From contig NZ_APHJ01000039.1 of assembly GCF_000403785.1 (NCBI RefSeq), positions 140,387-204,386 on the forward strand: DNA of 64,000 nucleotides, read 5' to 3'. The position numbers were made by a program, and so were the translations under genes. Origin of the DNA: Gillisia sp. CAL575. GTDB taxonomy: Bacteria > Bacteroidota > Bacteroidia > Flavobacteriales > Flavobacteriaceae. The notes under the pieces are model-generated. The model ran no database searches. It was given only the letters and a program-made list of their open reading frames with translations, and was not told the DNA's origin. Shown here in pieces: positions 25,944 to 34,644 of the stretch (position 1 is the first letter of the stretch; the number at the start of each line of letters is the position of its first letter).

Positions 25944-26690
25944 CTAATCAATTTCATATTCCAAACGCATGGTAATAGATGCGGTTTTCTTTTTATCTTG
26001 GGTGTTATAAGCCCCGCTCCAGCTATAATCTTCACCACTGTTCTGGCCTGTAATCTGAAATACTCCCATGCTGGCATCATTAAGCTTACCTAGCTTGCCA
26101 CCGCTATTCTCTGAGATTTTCTCTGCTCTCAATCTAGCGTCTTCAGTAGCTTTAGAGATCATTTCAATTTTAAGATCGGCAATTTTGGTATAGTAATACC
26201 TTGGAGGAGTGGAGTTGAACTGTACTCCTTTATTCAATAGTTCTGTAATCTCTCGAGATACAGATTCTATTAATTCTACATTAGTAGACTCTATTTTGAT
26301 AGATTGAATTAACTCATAGCCCTTAAAAGTGCTTCCAACATAATTACCATTTTGATATTGATTTTCCCGTTGTTCGTTGGTTTGAACAGAATTAAAAACA
26401 ATATTTTCTGGAGGAATCCCTTTTTCAACCAGATAATCTTTTACGGTTTCCTTGTCTCGGTTCAGATCTTCGTATGCTTGTTTTAATACAGGGAATACTC
26501 TAACAAATTGTCCTTCCCATACAATTAGATCTGAGGTGAAATTCTCACTACCAGAGCCTGTAACAGAGATCACGCCAACTGGCTGTGCCCTTTTAATATA
26601 AGCATTCCCCAGTAGGAATGAAGCTAGAACAATAGCGATAGCGAAAATTATGGCAACCAAGTATTTCATGAAAGGAGATTTTATATGCAT
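25944..26690 (-). CDS. SIMPL-domain (DUF541) exported protein
   Basis: This 248-residue protein has an N-terminal membrane anchor (about 10-28, hydrophobic VAIIFAIAIVLASFLLG) followed by the SIMPL domain: GVISVTGSGSENFTSDLIVWEGQF, a KDYLVEKGIPPENI turn typical of the family, and ISKATEDARLRAEKISENSGGKLG near the C-terminus. SIMPL proteins occur in the envelope and have been linked to oxidative stress and signalling, but their biochemical role is not settled. It diverges from guaA with about 60 bases between start codons, a region that contains the guaA -7 box. Confidence 0.85.
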   Translation of the reverse strand: MHIKSPFMKYLVAIIFAIAIVLASFLLGNAYIKRAQPVGVISVTGSGSENFTSDLIVWEGQFVRVFPVLKQAYEDLNRDKETVKDYLVEKGIPPENIVFNSVQTNEQRENQYQNGNYVGSTFKGYELIQSIKIESTNVELIESVSREITELLNKGVQFNSTPPRYYYTKIADLKIEMISKATEDARLRAEKISENSGGKLGKLNDASMGVFQITGQNSGEDYSWSGAYNTQDKKKTASITMRLEYEID

Positions 26691-26740
26691 TTAAAGATAT
26701 AAAATAATAATTCTGCTAGGACATTATTAGTTCAAATTCT

Positions 26741-26748
26741 TACTTTTG
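26741..26748 (+). promoter_or_regulatory. -7 promoter box of guaA, nearly abutting the start codon
   Basis: TACTTTTG ends only 3 bases before the guaA ATG at 26752, so a transcript made from it would have almost no leader. Confidence 0.5.
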
Positions 26749-26751
26749 CGC

Positions 26752-28284
26752 ATGCAACAAAACGTACTTATTTTAGACTTTGGTTCCCAGTATACGCAAC
26801 TAATTGCAAGACGAGTTAGAGAGCTCAACATCTACTGCGAAATTCATCCATACAACAACCCTCCAAAAGACATTTCTGGTTTTAAGGCAGCTATCCTTTC
26901 TGGAAGTCCTTTCTCTGTGAGAGCCGAAGATGCGCCACATCCAGATCTTTCAGAAATTAGAGGGAAAAAGCCATTATTGGCTGTTTGTTATGGCGCACAA
27001 TATCTTGCTCATTTTCACGGTGGGAAGGTAGAACCTTCAGAAACTAGGGAATATGGAAGAGCAAATTTGTCTATAATAAAAGATGCGGAAGCATTGTTTG
27101 AGAATATCACCGAGAATTCTCAGGTATGGATGAGTCATAGTGATACAATAAAAGAATTACCAACGAATGCAGTTCGTTTAGCGAGTACATCAGATGTGCT
27201 TAATGCAGCATATAGAATTGATGGGGAAGAAACCTTTGCAATTCAGTTTCATCCAGAAGTTTACCATACTTCAGATGGGAAACAGCTTTTAGAGAACTTT
27301 CTGGTAAACATTGCTGGAGTAGAGCAAAGTTGGACTCCCGAGGCTTTTGTAGACATGACAGTTTCAGAATTAAAAGAAAAAATCGGAAACGATAAAGTTG
27401 TTCTTGGACTGAGTGGAGGAGTAGATTCTACTGTTGCAGCAGTACTTTTACATAAAGCTATTGGTAAAAACCTGTATTGCATATTCGTAAATAATGGTTT
27501 ACTAAGAAAAAATGAGTTCGATAGTGTTCTGGACCAGTATAAAGATATGGGGTTGAATGTGAAAGGAGTAGATGCTTCGGCACGTTTCTTGGATGCATTG
27601 GCTGGGATTAGTGATCCTGAAGGGAAAAGAAAAAAGATTGGAAATGCTTTTATTGAAGTTTTTGATGATGAGGCTCACCAAATTCAGGATGTTAAATTTT
27701 TAGCTCAAGGGACTATTTATCCAGATGTAATAGAATCTGTTTCTGCTACAGGAGGACCATCTGCAACAATAAAATCGCATCATAATGTAGGTGGTTTGCC
27801 AGATTTTATGAAACTTAAGATTGTGGAACCTTTACGAGCCCTTTTTAAAGATGAGGTAAGAAGAGTAGGAGCAGAACTTGGAATTGCAAAAGAATTGTTA
27901 GGAAGACATCCTTTTCCTGGCCCAGGACTGGCAATACGAATCTTAGGAGATGTTACTGCAGAAAAAGTAAGAATCCTTCAAGAAGTTGATGCCATTTTTA
28001 TAAATGGACTTAAAGAATGGATGTTATACGATAAGGTTTGGCAAGCTGGGGCAATATTATTACCTGTGAACTCTGTTGGAGTAATGGGTGATGAGAGAAC
28101 ATATGAAAAAGTAGTAGCTCTAAGAGCGGTAGAATCTACTGATGGGATGACAGCAGATTGGGTAAATTTACCCTATGAATTCCTACAAAAAATCTCCAAT
28201 ACAATAATAAATAAGGTAAAAGGCGTTAATAGAGTAGTATATGATATAAGTTCTAAACCACCTGCAACGATAGAGTGGGAGTAA
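26752..28284 (+). CDS. guaA: GMP synthase (glutamine-hydrolysing)
   Basis: This 510-residue protein has the class I amidotransferase domain with Cys79 in [12 protein letters not shown] and the His167/Glu169 pair in IQFHPEVYH, then the ATP-pyrophosphatase loop [13 protein letters not shown] and the C-terminal dimer domain ending KPPATIEWE. It aminates XMP to GMP. The start is the ATG giving [16 protein letters not shown]; an in-frame TTG two codons earlier is part of the -7 box TACTTTTG and is not a start. It is followed 40 bases later by the LysM gene on the same strand. Confidence 0.97.
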   Translation: MQQNVLILDFGSQYTQLIARRVRELNIYCEIHPYNNPPKDISGFKAAILSGSPFSVRAEDAPHPDLSEIRGKKPLLAVCYGAQYLAHFHGGKVEPSETREYGRANLSIIKDAEALFENITENSQVWMSHSDTIKELPTNAVRLASTSDVLNAAYRIDGEETFAIQFHPEVYHTSDGKQLLENFLVNIAGVEQSWTPEAFVDMTVSELKEKIGNDKVVLGLSGGVDSTVAAVLLHKAIGKNLYCIFVNNGLLRKNEFDSVLDQYKDMGLNVKGVDASARFLDALAGISDPEGKRKKIGNAFIEVFDDEAHQIQDVKFLAQGTIYPDVIESVSATGGPSATIKSHHNVGGLPDFMKLKIVEPLRALFKDEVRRVGAELGIAKELLGRHPFPGPGLAIRILGDVTAEKVRILQEVDAIFINGLKEWMLYDKVWQAGAILLPVNSVGVMGDERTYEKVVALRAVESTDGMTADWVNLPYEFLQKISNTIINKVKGVNRVVYDISSKPPATIEWE

Positions 28285-28324
28285 TAGTTTGACGCTAATT
28301 TAATATCAGTAAAAAAAATAACAG

Positions 28325-30361
28325 ATGAGGTTTGTAATTATTATATGCTTGTTCTTTCAAGTTCTTGCTACTAGTGCCTTTGGACAGGCATATCAATATC
28401 ATACCGTTGCCGCTGGAGAAACAGTGTATAGTATTTCTAATAAATATGATATAAGTCAAGAAACACTGCTTAAACTAAATCCTGAAGCTAAGGAAGGTTT
28501 GCAGGTTAATGCTAAGTTGGTAATTCCAATGTCTTTGGAAAAAAGTGAGGCTTCTGTTAAAAAGGTAGTTAGCTTAAATTCGCATAAAGTTCAGAAAAAG
28601 GAAACATTATACAGTCTATCCAAACAATATGGGATTAGTGTAGATGATATTAAAAAGTACAACAAACAACTTTATTCTAAGGAACTACAGAATGGGGAAA
28701 CCATACAGATTCCTGTTTTTGTAATAGATGAAAGTGCTCCAGAAAAAGTTATTATTGCTGAAAAGAAAGAAAGACCTGCGCCAGGAAAAGTAATTATAGA
28801 GGAACGAAATCCTAATGTAACTATTTCCAAACCTTCTTCTTCTTCTTCTTCTTCTTCTTCACAAGAGGGAAGAACAAGAGAGCATATTATTATTCCTAAA
28901 GAGACAAAATATGGGATTGCCCGCAAGTATGGAATGACGGTAAAAGAATTAGAGGCTCTTAATCCGACTGTTGGTGTTTTACAGCCGGGAATTATGCTTA
29001 AAGTTGGAACCAATGTACTGGACCAGCCGGTTATTATTACAGATGATGCTTTTGAATTTTACGAAGTGCAGCCACAAGAGACATTATACAGTTTAACTAG
29101 AAGATTTCAGATAGCTGAAGATTCTTTAGTAGCATTAAATCCTGCTTTAAAAGATGGATTAAAATGGGGTATGATTTTGAAAGTGCCAACCAAAGATTCT
29201 AAAGGGAATAAATTGGAAGATGTAGTTGATTTAGGAGAAACTCCAATGCCAACTTCGGAATTATCTAAAATGGATCTTTCCAAGAATTTAAAGAATTTCG
29301 ATACTAAAAATCTGGTTTTGATGCTGCCGTATAATCTTAGCAAAATTAATAGGGATTCTATTTCTAATGCCAAAGAGTTAATTCAAAAGGATCGTGTATT
29401 GCGTATTTCTTTGGACTTTTATAGCGGCGCTATAATGGCTATAGATCGAGCTAAAGAATTGGGTATTTCTACAAACCTTCGTGTTTATGATACTCAGAAT
29501 AATTCAGGAAAAGTTTCACAAACTATAGCATCCAACGATTTTAGCAATGTTGATGCGGTTATAGGTCCCTTATTGCAAGCAACTTCAGAAGAAGCGGCAT
29601 CTAGTTTAATGAGTTTAAAAGTTCCGGTAATCTCACCGATGACGAATAGAGAGCTAAAACCGCTTCCAAACTTATACCAATCCCGTCCAAGTGATGAGAT
29701 GTTAAGAGAAGCGATGATTGTATATCTTCAGAAAAATTCGCAAGGAAAAAATGTTATTATAATTGCAGATGCATCATCTTCAGCAATAAAAAGTAAGTTA
29801 ACAACCGCCTTGCCTTCAGCAAGAATAATAAATCCACAAGCTAATAATATAACCGAATCTACCATTGCTTCTGTTCTTGATAAATCTCGTGAGAATTGGG
29901 TGATCTTGGAATCTGAAAGTATTGGTTTATTGGGTAGCGCAACTTCAGCATTAAATAGAATGGCTAGAAATAACAGAATCACTCTATTTACCACCTACAA
30001 AAACAGCACTTTTGAAAGTGATGCAGTTATCAATGAGCATTTAGGAGAATTAAAGTTCCATTTTCCTTCTGAATATAAAGAGTTCGACGAGTCTGTGACA
30101 GATAGCTTTATTGAAGCTTATAAAGCCAAGTATGGCTATATTCCTAATAAATATACGGTTCGCGGTTATGATTTAACTTTAGATATTTTGTTAAGACTTG
30201 CTGCTATGGGAACGATAGAAGAATCTGTAAATGCAAACATTATTACAGAATACGTTGAAAACAAATTTCTTTACAAGCCTAAAGCTAATGGTGGTTTTTA
30301 TAATGATGCGATCTATATTATGCAATTGAATAAAGATCTTACCCTAAGTGTTGCAAAATAA
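28325..30361 (+). CDS. Four-LysM protein fused to a PBP1-type periplasmic-binding domain
   Basis: This is a 678-residue exported protein. After a signal peptide (cut near AFGQ, about residue 21) come four LysM modules: about 24-70 (YHTVAAGETVYSISNKYDI), 86-132, 191-235 (EHIIIPKETKYGIARKYGM) and 245-292 (FYEVQPQETLYSLTRRFQI). A run of nine Ser at 171-179 separates modules two and three. From about 330 the sequence turns into an alpha/beta domain resembling substrate-binding proteins of amino-acid ABC transporters (VLMLPYNL..., VDAVIGPLLQATSEEAA, VPVISPMTNRE, KYTVRGYDLTLDIL). LysM binds peptidoglycan glycan chains; the second half may sense or bind a ligand. It heads a unit with the osmC-like and DUF922 genes. 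Confidence 0.85.
   Translation: MRFVIIICLFFQVLATSAFGQAYQYHTVAAGETVYSISNKYDISQETLLKLNPEAKEGLQVNAKLVIPMSLEKSEASVKKVVSLNSHKVQKKETLYSLSKQYGISVDDIKKYNKQLYSKELQNGETIQIPVFVIDESAPEKVIIAEKKERPAPGKVIIEERNPNVTISKPSSSSSSSSSQEGRTREHIIIPKETKYGIARKYGMTVKELEALNPTVGVLQPGIMLKVGTNVLDQPVIITDDAFEFYEVQPQETLYSLTRRFQIAEDSLVALNPALKDGLKWGMILKVPTKDSKGNKLEDVVDLGETPMPTSELSKMDLSKNLKNFDTKNLVLMLPYNLSKINRDSISNAKELIQKDRVLRISLDFYSGAIMAIDRAKELGISTNLRVYDTQNNSGKVSQTIASNDFSNVDAVIGPLLQATSEEAASSLMSLKVPVISPMTNRELKPLPNLYQSRPSDEMLREAMIVYLQKNSQGKNVIIIADASSSAIKSKLTTALPSARIINPQANNITESTIASVLDKSRENWVILESESIGLLGSATSALNRMARNNRITLFTTYKNSTFESDAVINEHLGELKFHFPSEYKEFDESVTDSFIEAYKAKYGYIPNKYTVRGYDLTLDILLRLAAMGTIEESVNANIITEYVENKFLYKPKANGGFYNDAIYIMQLNKDLTLSVAK
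28834..28860 (+). repeat. (TTC)9 microsatellite inside the LysM gene
   Basis: Nine TTC units read in the TCT frame give the run of nine Ser at residues 171-179. Unit gain or loss would change linker length without a frameshift. Confidence 0.9.
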
Positions 30362-30367
30362 TTATCT

Positions 30368-30766
30368 ATGACTTCAAAAGTAATTTATCAAGGAAATCTC
30401 CGTACAGAATGTGAGCATATCCAGAGTGGTAATAAATTTATTACAGATGCTCCAGTAGACAATAACGGTAAGGGAGAAGCATTTTCTCCTACAGACACAG
30501 TAGCTACGGCAATGGCTTCTTGTATGCTTACTATTATGGGAATTAAAGCTAATGAACATAATTTGGATATCAAAGGTACCTTTGCAGAGGTTACAAAGCA
30601 CATGGAAGCCAATCCGCGAAGAATTTCTAAGATTGATGCTCTTGTAACTGTAAAAGGTGAACTAACAGATAGAGATAAAACCTTATTGGAAAATTCAGCT
30701 AAAACCTGCCCCGTAATTCAGAGTCTTCATCCGGATATTATCAAGAATATCATATTTAGCTATTAA
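30368..30766 (+). CDS. OsmC/Ohr-family protein
   Basis: This 132-residue protein has the OsmC fold, with the two peroxidatic-type cysteines in ATAMASCMLTIMG and AKTCPVIQSLHP. The N-terminal DAPVDNNGKGEAFSPTDTVATA matches the general OsmC group rather than Ohr. Such proteins reduce organic hydroperoxides with a dithiol partner. The gene starts 6 bases after the LysM gene and ends 3 bases before the DUF922 gene, so the three are co-transcribed; why a peroxide-detoxifying protein is paired with envelope proteins is not clear. Confidence 0.88.
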   Translation: MTSKVIYQGNLRTECEHIQSGNKFITDAPVDNNGKGEAFSPTDTVATAMASCMLTIMGIKANEHNLDIKGTFAEVTKHMEANPRRISKIDALVTVKGELTDRDKTLLENSAKTCPVIQSLHPDIIKNIIFSY

Positions 30767-30769
30767 AAT

Positions 30770-31321
30770 ATGAAGACTTTTTTCTTCATTTTTTTTATAA
30801 CTATTTCTAGTTTTGTATTTGCGCAATCTGGTGATTCTAAAATTTCTTGGATTGAAGAAACTCCATTAAAATGGCAAGATTTTCAAGGTACACCTTTGGA
30901 GAAAACACTCTTTCATGCCAATTCAAATACAGGACTTTCTTATTCATGGGGTTTAAAAGGAACTTCACAGAAAATGGAGTTAGAGTATAAAGTAGAAACC
31001 CTTTTTTATCCTGAAGAAAGTTGGGTGCAGCCAGCTTCAAAAAGTGATTATTTATTGAAGCATGAACAATTGCATTTTGATATTTCTGAGTTGCATGCCA
31101 GGAAATTGAGGAAGCTATTGGCAAGTTTGGATGCTTCTAAAATAAATAAAGATTCCCGAAACTATCTAAATAAACTCTATGAGAAGTTAGATAAAGAGCG
31201 AAGTGCTATGCAAAATGCTTTCGATAAAGAATCTAATCACAGCTTGAATAAAGAGGCTGAACTTAAATGGCAGCAATTTATTAAAGAAGAATTAGATAAG
31301 TTAAAAGACTTTACTTCCTAA
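30770..31321 (+). CDS. Secreted DUF922-like putative zinc protease
   Basis: This 183-residue protein starts with a signal peptide that ends FVFAQ (about residue 19). The central LKHEQLHFDISELHARKL carries HEQLH (98-102) with Glu107 and His109 downstream, the pattern of the DUF922 group of small predicted metalloproteases. WQDFQGTP near the N-terminus is also typical. The C-terminal third is helical and rich in Lys and Glu. Substrates are unknown. It is the last gene of the LysM-osmC unit and overlaps the stop of the convergent nitronate monooxygenase gene by 4 bases. Confidence 0.75.
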   Translation: MKTFFFIFFITISSFVFAQSGDSKISWIEETPLKWQDFQGTPLEKTLFHANSNTGLSYSWGLKGTSQKMELEYKVETLFYPEESWVQPASKSDYLLKHEQLHFDISELHARKLRKLLASLDASKINKDSRNYLNKLYEKLDKERSAMQNAFDKESNHSLNKEAELKWQQFIKEELDKLKDFTS

Positions 31322-32259
31322 AAATTAGCGACTTCTTGCTTAGCAATTTCAAATTCTGAAATAATTTCCTGAATTATATCTGCAGCTGGTTTAATTTCAT
31401 GTATTAGTCCTGAGATTTGGCCTATTTCTAGTTCACCATCTTCCATATCCCCTTCAAACATCCCTTTTTTAGCACGAGCACGCCCCAGTAAACTGATTAA
31501 TTCTTCTTTTGTAGGAGCCGTCTGATATAAATTTTGTATTTGATTAAAGAACTTATTTTTAAGCATGCGCACAGGGGCCAATTCTTTCAAAGTTAATTGG
31601 GTATCTCCTTCTTTAGCTTCAACCACTTTATTTTTAAAATTTTGATGAGAAGATGCCTCGCTACTAGCAACAAATCTAGAGCCAATTTGTACTGCATCTG
31701 CACCAAGTACCATGGCAGCAAGCATTCCTCTTCCTGTAGCAATTCCTCCTGCAGCAATAAGAGGTATATCAAGCTGTTCCTTAACCATTGGGATCAATGT
31801 AAACGTAGTAGTTTCTTCCCGACCATTATGTCCTCCAGCTTCAAAACCTTCAGCAACCACGGCATCTACTCCAGCTTCTTGAGATTTTAGTGCAAATTTC
31901 ACACTACTAACTACATGAACTACTTTTATACCATGACTCTGTAAATGTTTTGTCCAAGTTTTAGGATTGCCCGCAGAAGTAAAAACAATTTGCACTCCTT
32001 CTTCAATTATGATCTCTATGATCTTATCTATATCGGGATAGAGCATAGGGACATTAACAGCAAAAGGTTTATCTGTGGCCTTTTTACATTTCTGAATATG
32101 CACTCTTAGAATTTCTGGATACATAGATCCTGCACCAATAATTCCCAATCCACCATTATTGCTCACTGCGCTTGCAAGTTTCCAACCGCTTGCCCAGATC
32201 ATTCCAGCTTGAATTAATGGATATTTTATATTGAAAAGTTCGGTAATTCTATTCTGCAT
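31318..32259 (-). CDS. Nitronate monooxygenase (2-nitropropane dioxygenase family)
   Basis: This 313-residue FMN-binding TIM barrel has YPLIQAGMIWASG at the start, VHVVSSVKFALKSQEAGVDAVVAEGFEAGGHNG, then GGIATGRGMLAAMVLGADAVQIGSRFVASSEASSHQ, which bind FMN and hold the catalytic His region. It would oxidise alkyl nitronates such as propionate-3-nitronate. Some family members are instead enoyl reductases (FabK), but the GFEAGGHNGR region and length suit the NMO group. It stands alone, converging on the DUF922 gene. Confidence 0.85.
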   Translation of the reverse strand: MQNRITELFNIKYPLIQAGMIWASGWKLASAVSNNGGLGIIGAGSMYPEILRVHIQKCKKATDKPFAVNVPMLYPDIDKIIEIIIEEGVQIVFTSAGNPKTWTKHLQSHGIKVVHVVSSVKFALKSQEAGVDAVVAEGFEAGGHNGREETTTFTLIPMVKEQLDIPLIAAGGIATGRGMLAAMVLGADAVQIGSRFVASSEASSHQNFKNKVVEAKEGDTQLTLKELAPVRMLKNKFFNQIQNLYQTAPTKEELISLLGRARAKKGMFEGDMEDGELEIGQISGLIHEIKPAADIIQEIISEFEIAKQEVANF

Positions 32260-32573
32260 ATTTTATTGAAATTTATAGATATTCTTTTTTCGTCCCGCAA
32301 TGCACCTTAACATCTCGTCACCCTCAATTTATTTCAGGGTCTCAATCCACTCTATTTATTTTAGTGTAGAGATTCTGAATCAAGTTCAGAATGACGTTTT
32401 TTAACAATTTATGGTGTTTTACGGATTTATATTTTATTTAAAAGCCGCGAATTCACGAATATAATCTCTCATTGAGGGTTTAATTCTCCAAGGCTTTTGA
32501 CAGTGGTTTATAAGGAATGGGTTCGTGGCAATTTTTTAAAATTCCCCAAAAAACACTCTATATAAACATTAAT
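32260..32573. other. 314-base intergenic stretch with two repeat types
   Basis: It contains the GTCA-flanked element at 32316-32396 and, next to it, an inverted pair GCCGCGAATTCACGAAT (32444-32460) and TTCGTGGC (32522-32529). No gene is visible. Confidence 0.6.
32316..32396. repeat. GTCA-flanked inverted-repeat intergenic element, copy 2
   Basis: It begins CGTCACCCT and ends AGAATGACG. The inner arms are CCCTCAATTTATTTCAGGG and GATTCTGAATCAAGTTCAGAA. The layout is the same as copies at 6286 and 42468. Confidence 0.7.
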
Positions 32574-33761
32574 TTAAGAAATCACTCCAGAACCTATTAA
32601 TTCATCTTCTAAATACCAAGCCACGAATTGTCCCTCTGTGATTGCCGATTGCGCATTTTCGAATAGGACATAGAGGCCGTTTTCTGTTTGATGCAAGGTA
32701 GCTGCTTGTAATTCTTGTCTATATCTTATTCGGGCTTGTACTTTAAGTTCAGAATCTGGTGAAATTGCTAAGTCTTTACGAACCCAGTGTACTTCATCAT
32801 TTTCAACAAAAAGCGCTTTTCTGAATAAACCTGGATGTTCTTTTCCTTGTCCTGTATAAATAATATTTTCATCTACATCTGTATCTATCACAAATAAAGG
32901 TTCAGGGGTACCACCAACGGCAAGACCTTTGCGTTGGCCTTTAGTAAAATAATGAGCTCCCTGATGTTTTCCTACTACTTTTCCGTCAGCTAATTCATAC
33001 TGAAACTTCTTAGAAAGAAGTTTTAATTCTTCTGCTTTAGAGTTGAAATGAACGGGTAGATCTTGATATTGCTCTCTATGAGCATCTATTTCTACAATTA
33101 CTCCCTCTTTTGCTTTCAGTTTTTGCTGAAGAAATTCTGGTAATCTAACCTTTCCTATAAAACAAAGACCTTGAGAGTCTTTTTTATCGGCAGTGATAAG
33201 ATCTTGTTCAGCAGCAATTTTTCGTACCTCTGGTTTTAGAAGCTTCCCAATTGGAAAAAGCGTTTTAGAAAGCTGTTCCTGGGTAAGCTGACATAAGAAA
33301 TAAGACTGATCTTTATTATAATCCTTACCTGCTAAAAGCTGGTAGATTGTTTTCCCATCTTTTTCTATAATACCTTTTCTACAATAATGTCCTGTGGCAA
33401 CATAATCTGCTCCCAAAGAAAGAGCAATCTTCATAAAGACATCAAATTTTATTTCTCTATTGCAAAGTACATCCGGATTAGGAGTACGACCTAGTTCATA
33501 TTCACGAAACATATAATCTACAATACGTTCCTTGTATTCTTCACTTAGATCTACCGTTTGGAATGGAATACCTAATTTTTCAGCAACCATCATAGCATCA
33601 TTGCTATCATCCAACCATGGGCATTCATCAGAAATAGTTACGGTATCATCGTGCCAATTCTTCATGAACAAGCCTATAACTTCATATCCCTGTTGTTGCA
33701 ATAAATATGCGGTCACACTAGAATCTACTCCTCCAGATAGACCAACCACTACTTTTTTCAT
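32574..33761 (-). CDS. mnmA: tRNA-specific 2-thiouridylase MnmA
   Basis: This 395-residue protein has the PP-loop [15 protein letters not shown] at the N-terminus, the conserved catalytic cysteines in [12 protein letters not shown] and [10 protein letters not shown], and the C-terminal barrel ending [14 protein letters not shown]. It adds sulfur to U34 of Lys, Glu and Gln tRNAs. The length is somewhat over E. coli MnmA, with a Bacteroidota-type insertion around [12 protein letters not shown] after the PP-loop. It is transcribed alone to the left; a 305-base spacer separates it from the small lipoprotein gene. Confidence 0.95.
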   Translation of the reverse strand: MKKVVVGLSGGVDSSVTAYLLQQQGYEVIGLFMKNWHDDTVTISDECPWLDDSNDAMMVAEKLGIPFQTVDLSEEYKERIVDYMFREYELGRTPNPDVLCNREIKFDVFMKIALSLGADYVATGHYCRKGIIEKDGKTIYQLLAGKDYNKDQSYFLCQLTQEQLSKTLFPIGKLLKPEVRKIAAEQDLITADKKDSQGLCFIGKVRLPEFLQQKLKAKEGVIVEIDAHREQYQDLPVHFNSKAEELKLLSKKFQYELADGKVVGKHQGAHYFTKGQRKGLAVGGTPEPLFVIDTDVDENIIYTGQGKEHPGLFRKALFVENDEVHWVRKDLAISPDSELKVQARIRYRQELQAATLHQTENGLYVLFENAQSAITEGQFVAWYLEDELIGSGVIS

Positions 33762-33942
33762 AATTTAACTTCCTTCACTCCAAAAAAATATGGAGATTTA
33801 TAATTCTAATAATTGTCGATTTACCGAAGGCAAAATTACGAAATTATAAGAGGTTTTCTAAATAGTTGTCGATTGTAATCTTGTTATGAGAGCAATTAGA
33901 ATATCATAAAATCTCAAACGATTGGAGTCAATAAGGTAGGTT

Positions 33943-33969
33943 AGAAGCTGAATCAATTTCAGCTTGACG
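33943..33969. repeat. Half copy of the GTCA-flanked element
   Basis: AGAAGCTGAATCAATTTCAGCTTGACG matches one inner hairpin and the TGACG end of the full elements; the other half is missing. Confidence 0.55.
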
Positions 33970-34012
33970 AAAACATAATTTTTTTGATACCCAAGTAATA
34001 ATTTAATTAAAT

Positions 34013-34046
34013 AAAAAAAAAGGTAGTGAATACTACCCTTTTTTTT
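34013..34046. terminator. Terminator downstream of the small lipoprotein gene
   Basis: GGTAGT-GAAT-ACTACC hairpin flanked by nine As and eight Ts. It can work in both directions and mainly serves the leftward gene stopping at 34067. Confidence 0.8.
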
Positions 34047-34066
34047 AAATTTTATGTTCTTAAGCG

Positions 34067-34492
34067 TTATCTTTTTTCAAAAACAATATTTGTGTTTTGT
34101 CCAGCAAGTAGATCTGGGTAGAAAGTAAAACTGGTGTTAGAAGAATTAAATTCAACTCTTCCAGCTTGAGAACCGATTCCTTCGAAAGGAATATTAAATT
34201 TATATCTAGAATTTCCTTCATTACTCCAAGCAGAAGAATCTGAATCTTCTAAAGTACATTCTCCTCCAGTTTCCGTGTAAAATTCGGAGTCTGCATTGCT
34301 GTCTTCCTTAAAATTTATAAACGATTGTTTGTTGCATTCGCTTACAGATAAATTAAGTGCTGCACTATTATTAATTTCTGCGACAAACCACTTTCCTAAA
34401 ATTTGGTCGTCACCGGCATTTCCTCCATCGTCATCACTTGTACAAGAGGTTAATAATGCTAAACTAAAAAATAATAAAAAGATCTTTTTCAT
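34067..34492 (-). CDS. Small lipocalin-like lipoprotein
   Basis: This 141-residue protein has a lipoprotein signal ending LLTSC (Cys17) and an acidic tether (TSDDDGGNAGDD). The body starts with ILGKWFVAEINN, the usual entry strand of lipocalin-like lipoproteins, and ends with a SFTFYPDLL strand. Two Cys (in SECNKQ and GECTLED) could form a disulfide outside the cytoplasm. Function unknown. It is a distant relative in plan of the gene at 6453. It is transcribed alone to a strong terminator. Confidence 0.72.
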   Translation of the reverse strand: MKKIFLLFFSLALLTSCTSDDDGGNAGDDQILGKWFVAEINNSAALNLSVSECNKQSFINFKEDSNADSEFYTETGGECTLEDSDSSAWSNEGNSRYKFNIPFEGIGSQAGRVEFNSSNTSFTFYPDLLAGQNTNIVFEKR

Positions 34493-34575
34493 GTAAATAG
34501 GTTTTAATTTGGTTTATAAAGATAAGTTTTCATTTAAAACTGAATAAAGAAAGTTTTATTTTATGATTCTATAAA

Positions 34576-34639
34576 AATTCAGAATTCAGAATTCAGAATT
34601 CAACACTGATAACTGAAGACTGAAAACCGAACACTGATT
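34576..34639. repeat. Degenerate heptanucleotide tandem tract
   Basis: Three AATTCAG units (34576-34596) and a partial unit are followed by five variant heptamers from 34605: ACTGATA, ACTGAAG, ACTGAAA, ACCGAAC, ACTGATT. The tract lies immediately downstream of the yidC stop codon. Confidence 0.8.
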
Positions 34640-34644
34640 TCTAA

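Larger units (their letters stand above)
33762..34066. other. 305-base intergenic stretch
   Basis: It holds a half copy of the GTCA-flanked element (33943-33969) and the terminator at 34013-34046. Nothing else is recognisable. Confidence 0.55.

Noticed and set aside
26746..26751. TTG start for guaA two codons before the ATG
   Set aside because: TTG is the end of the -7 box TACTTTTG, and the family starts at [12 protein letters not shown].
28834..28860. Phase-variation switch by the TTC repeat
   Set aside because: Units are triplets, so length change cannot shift the frame.
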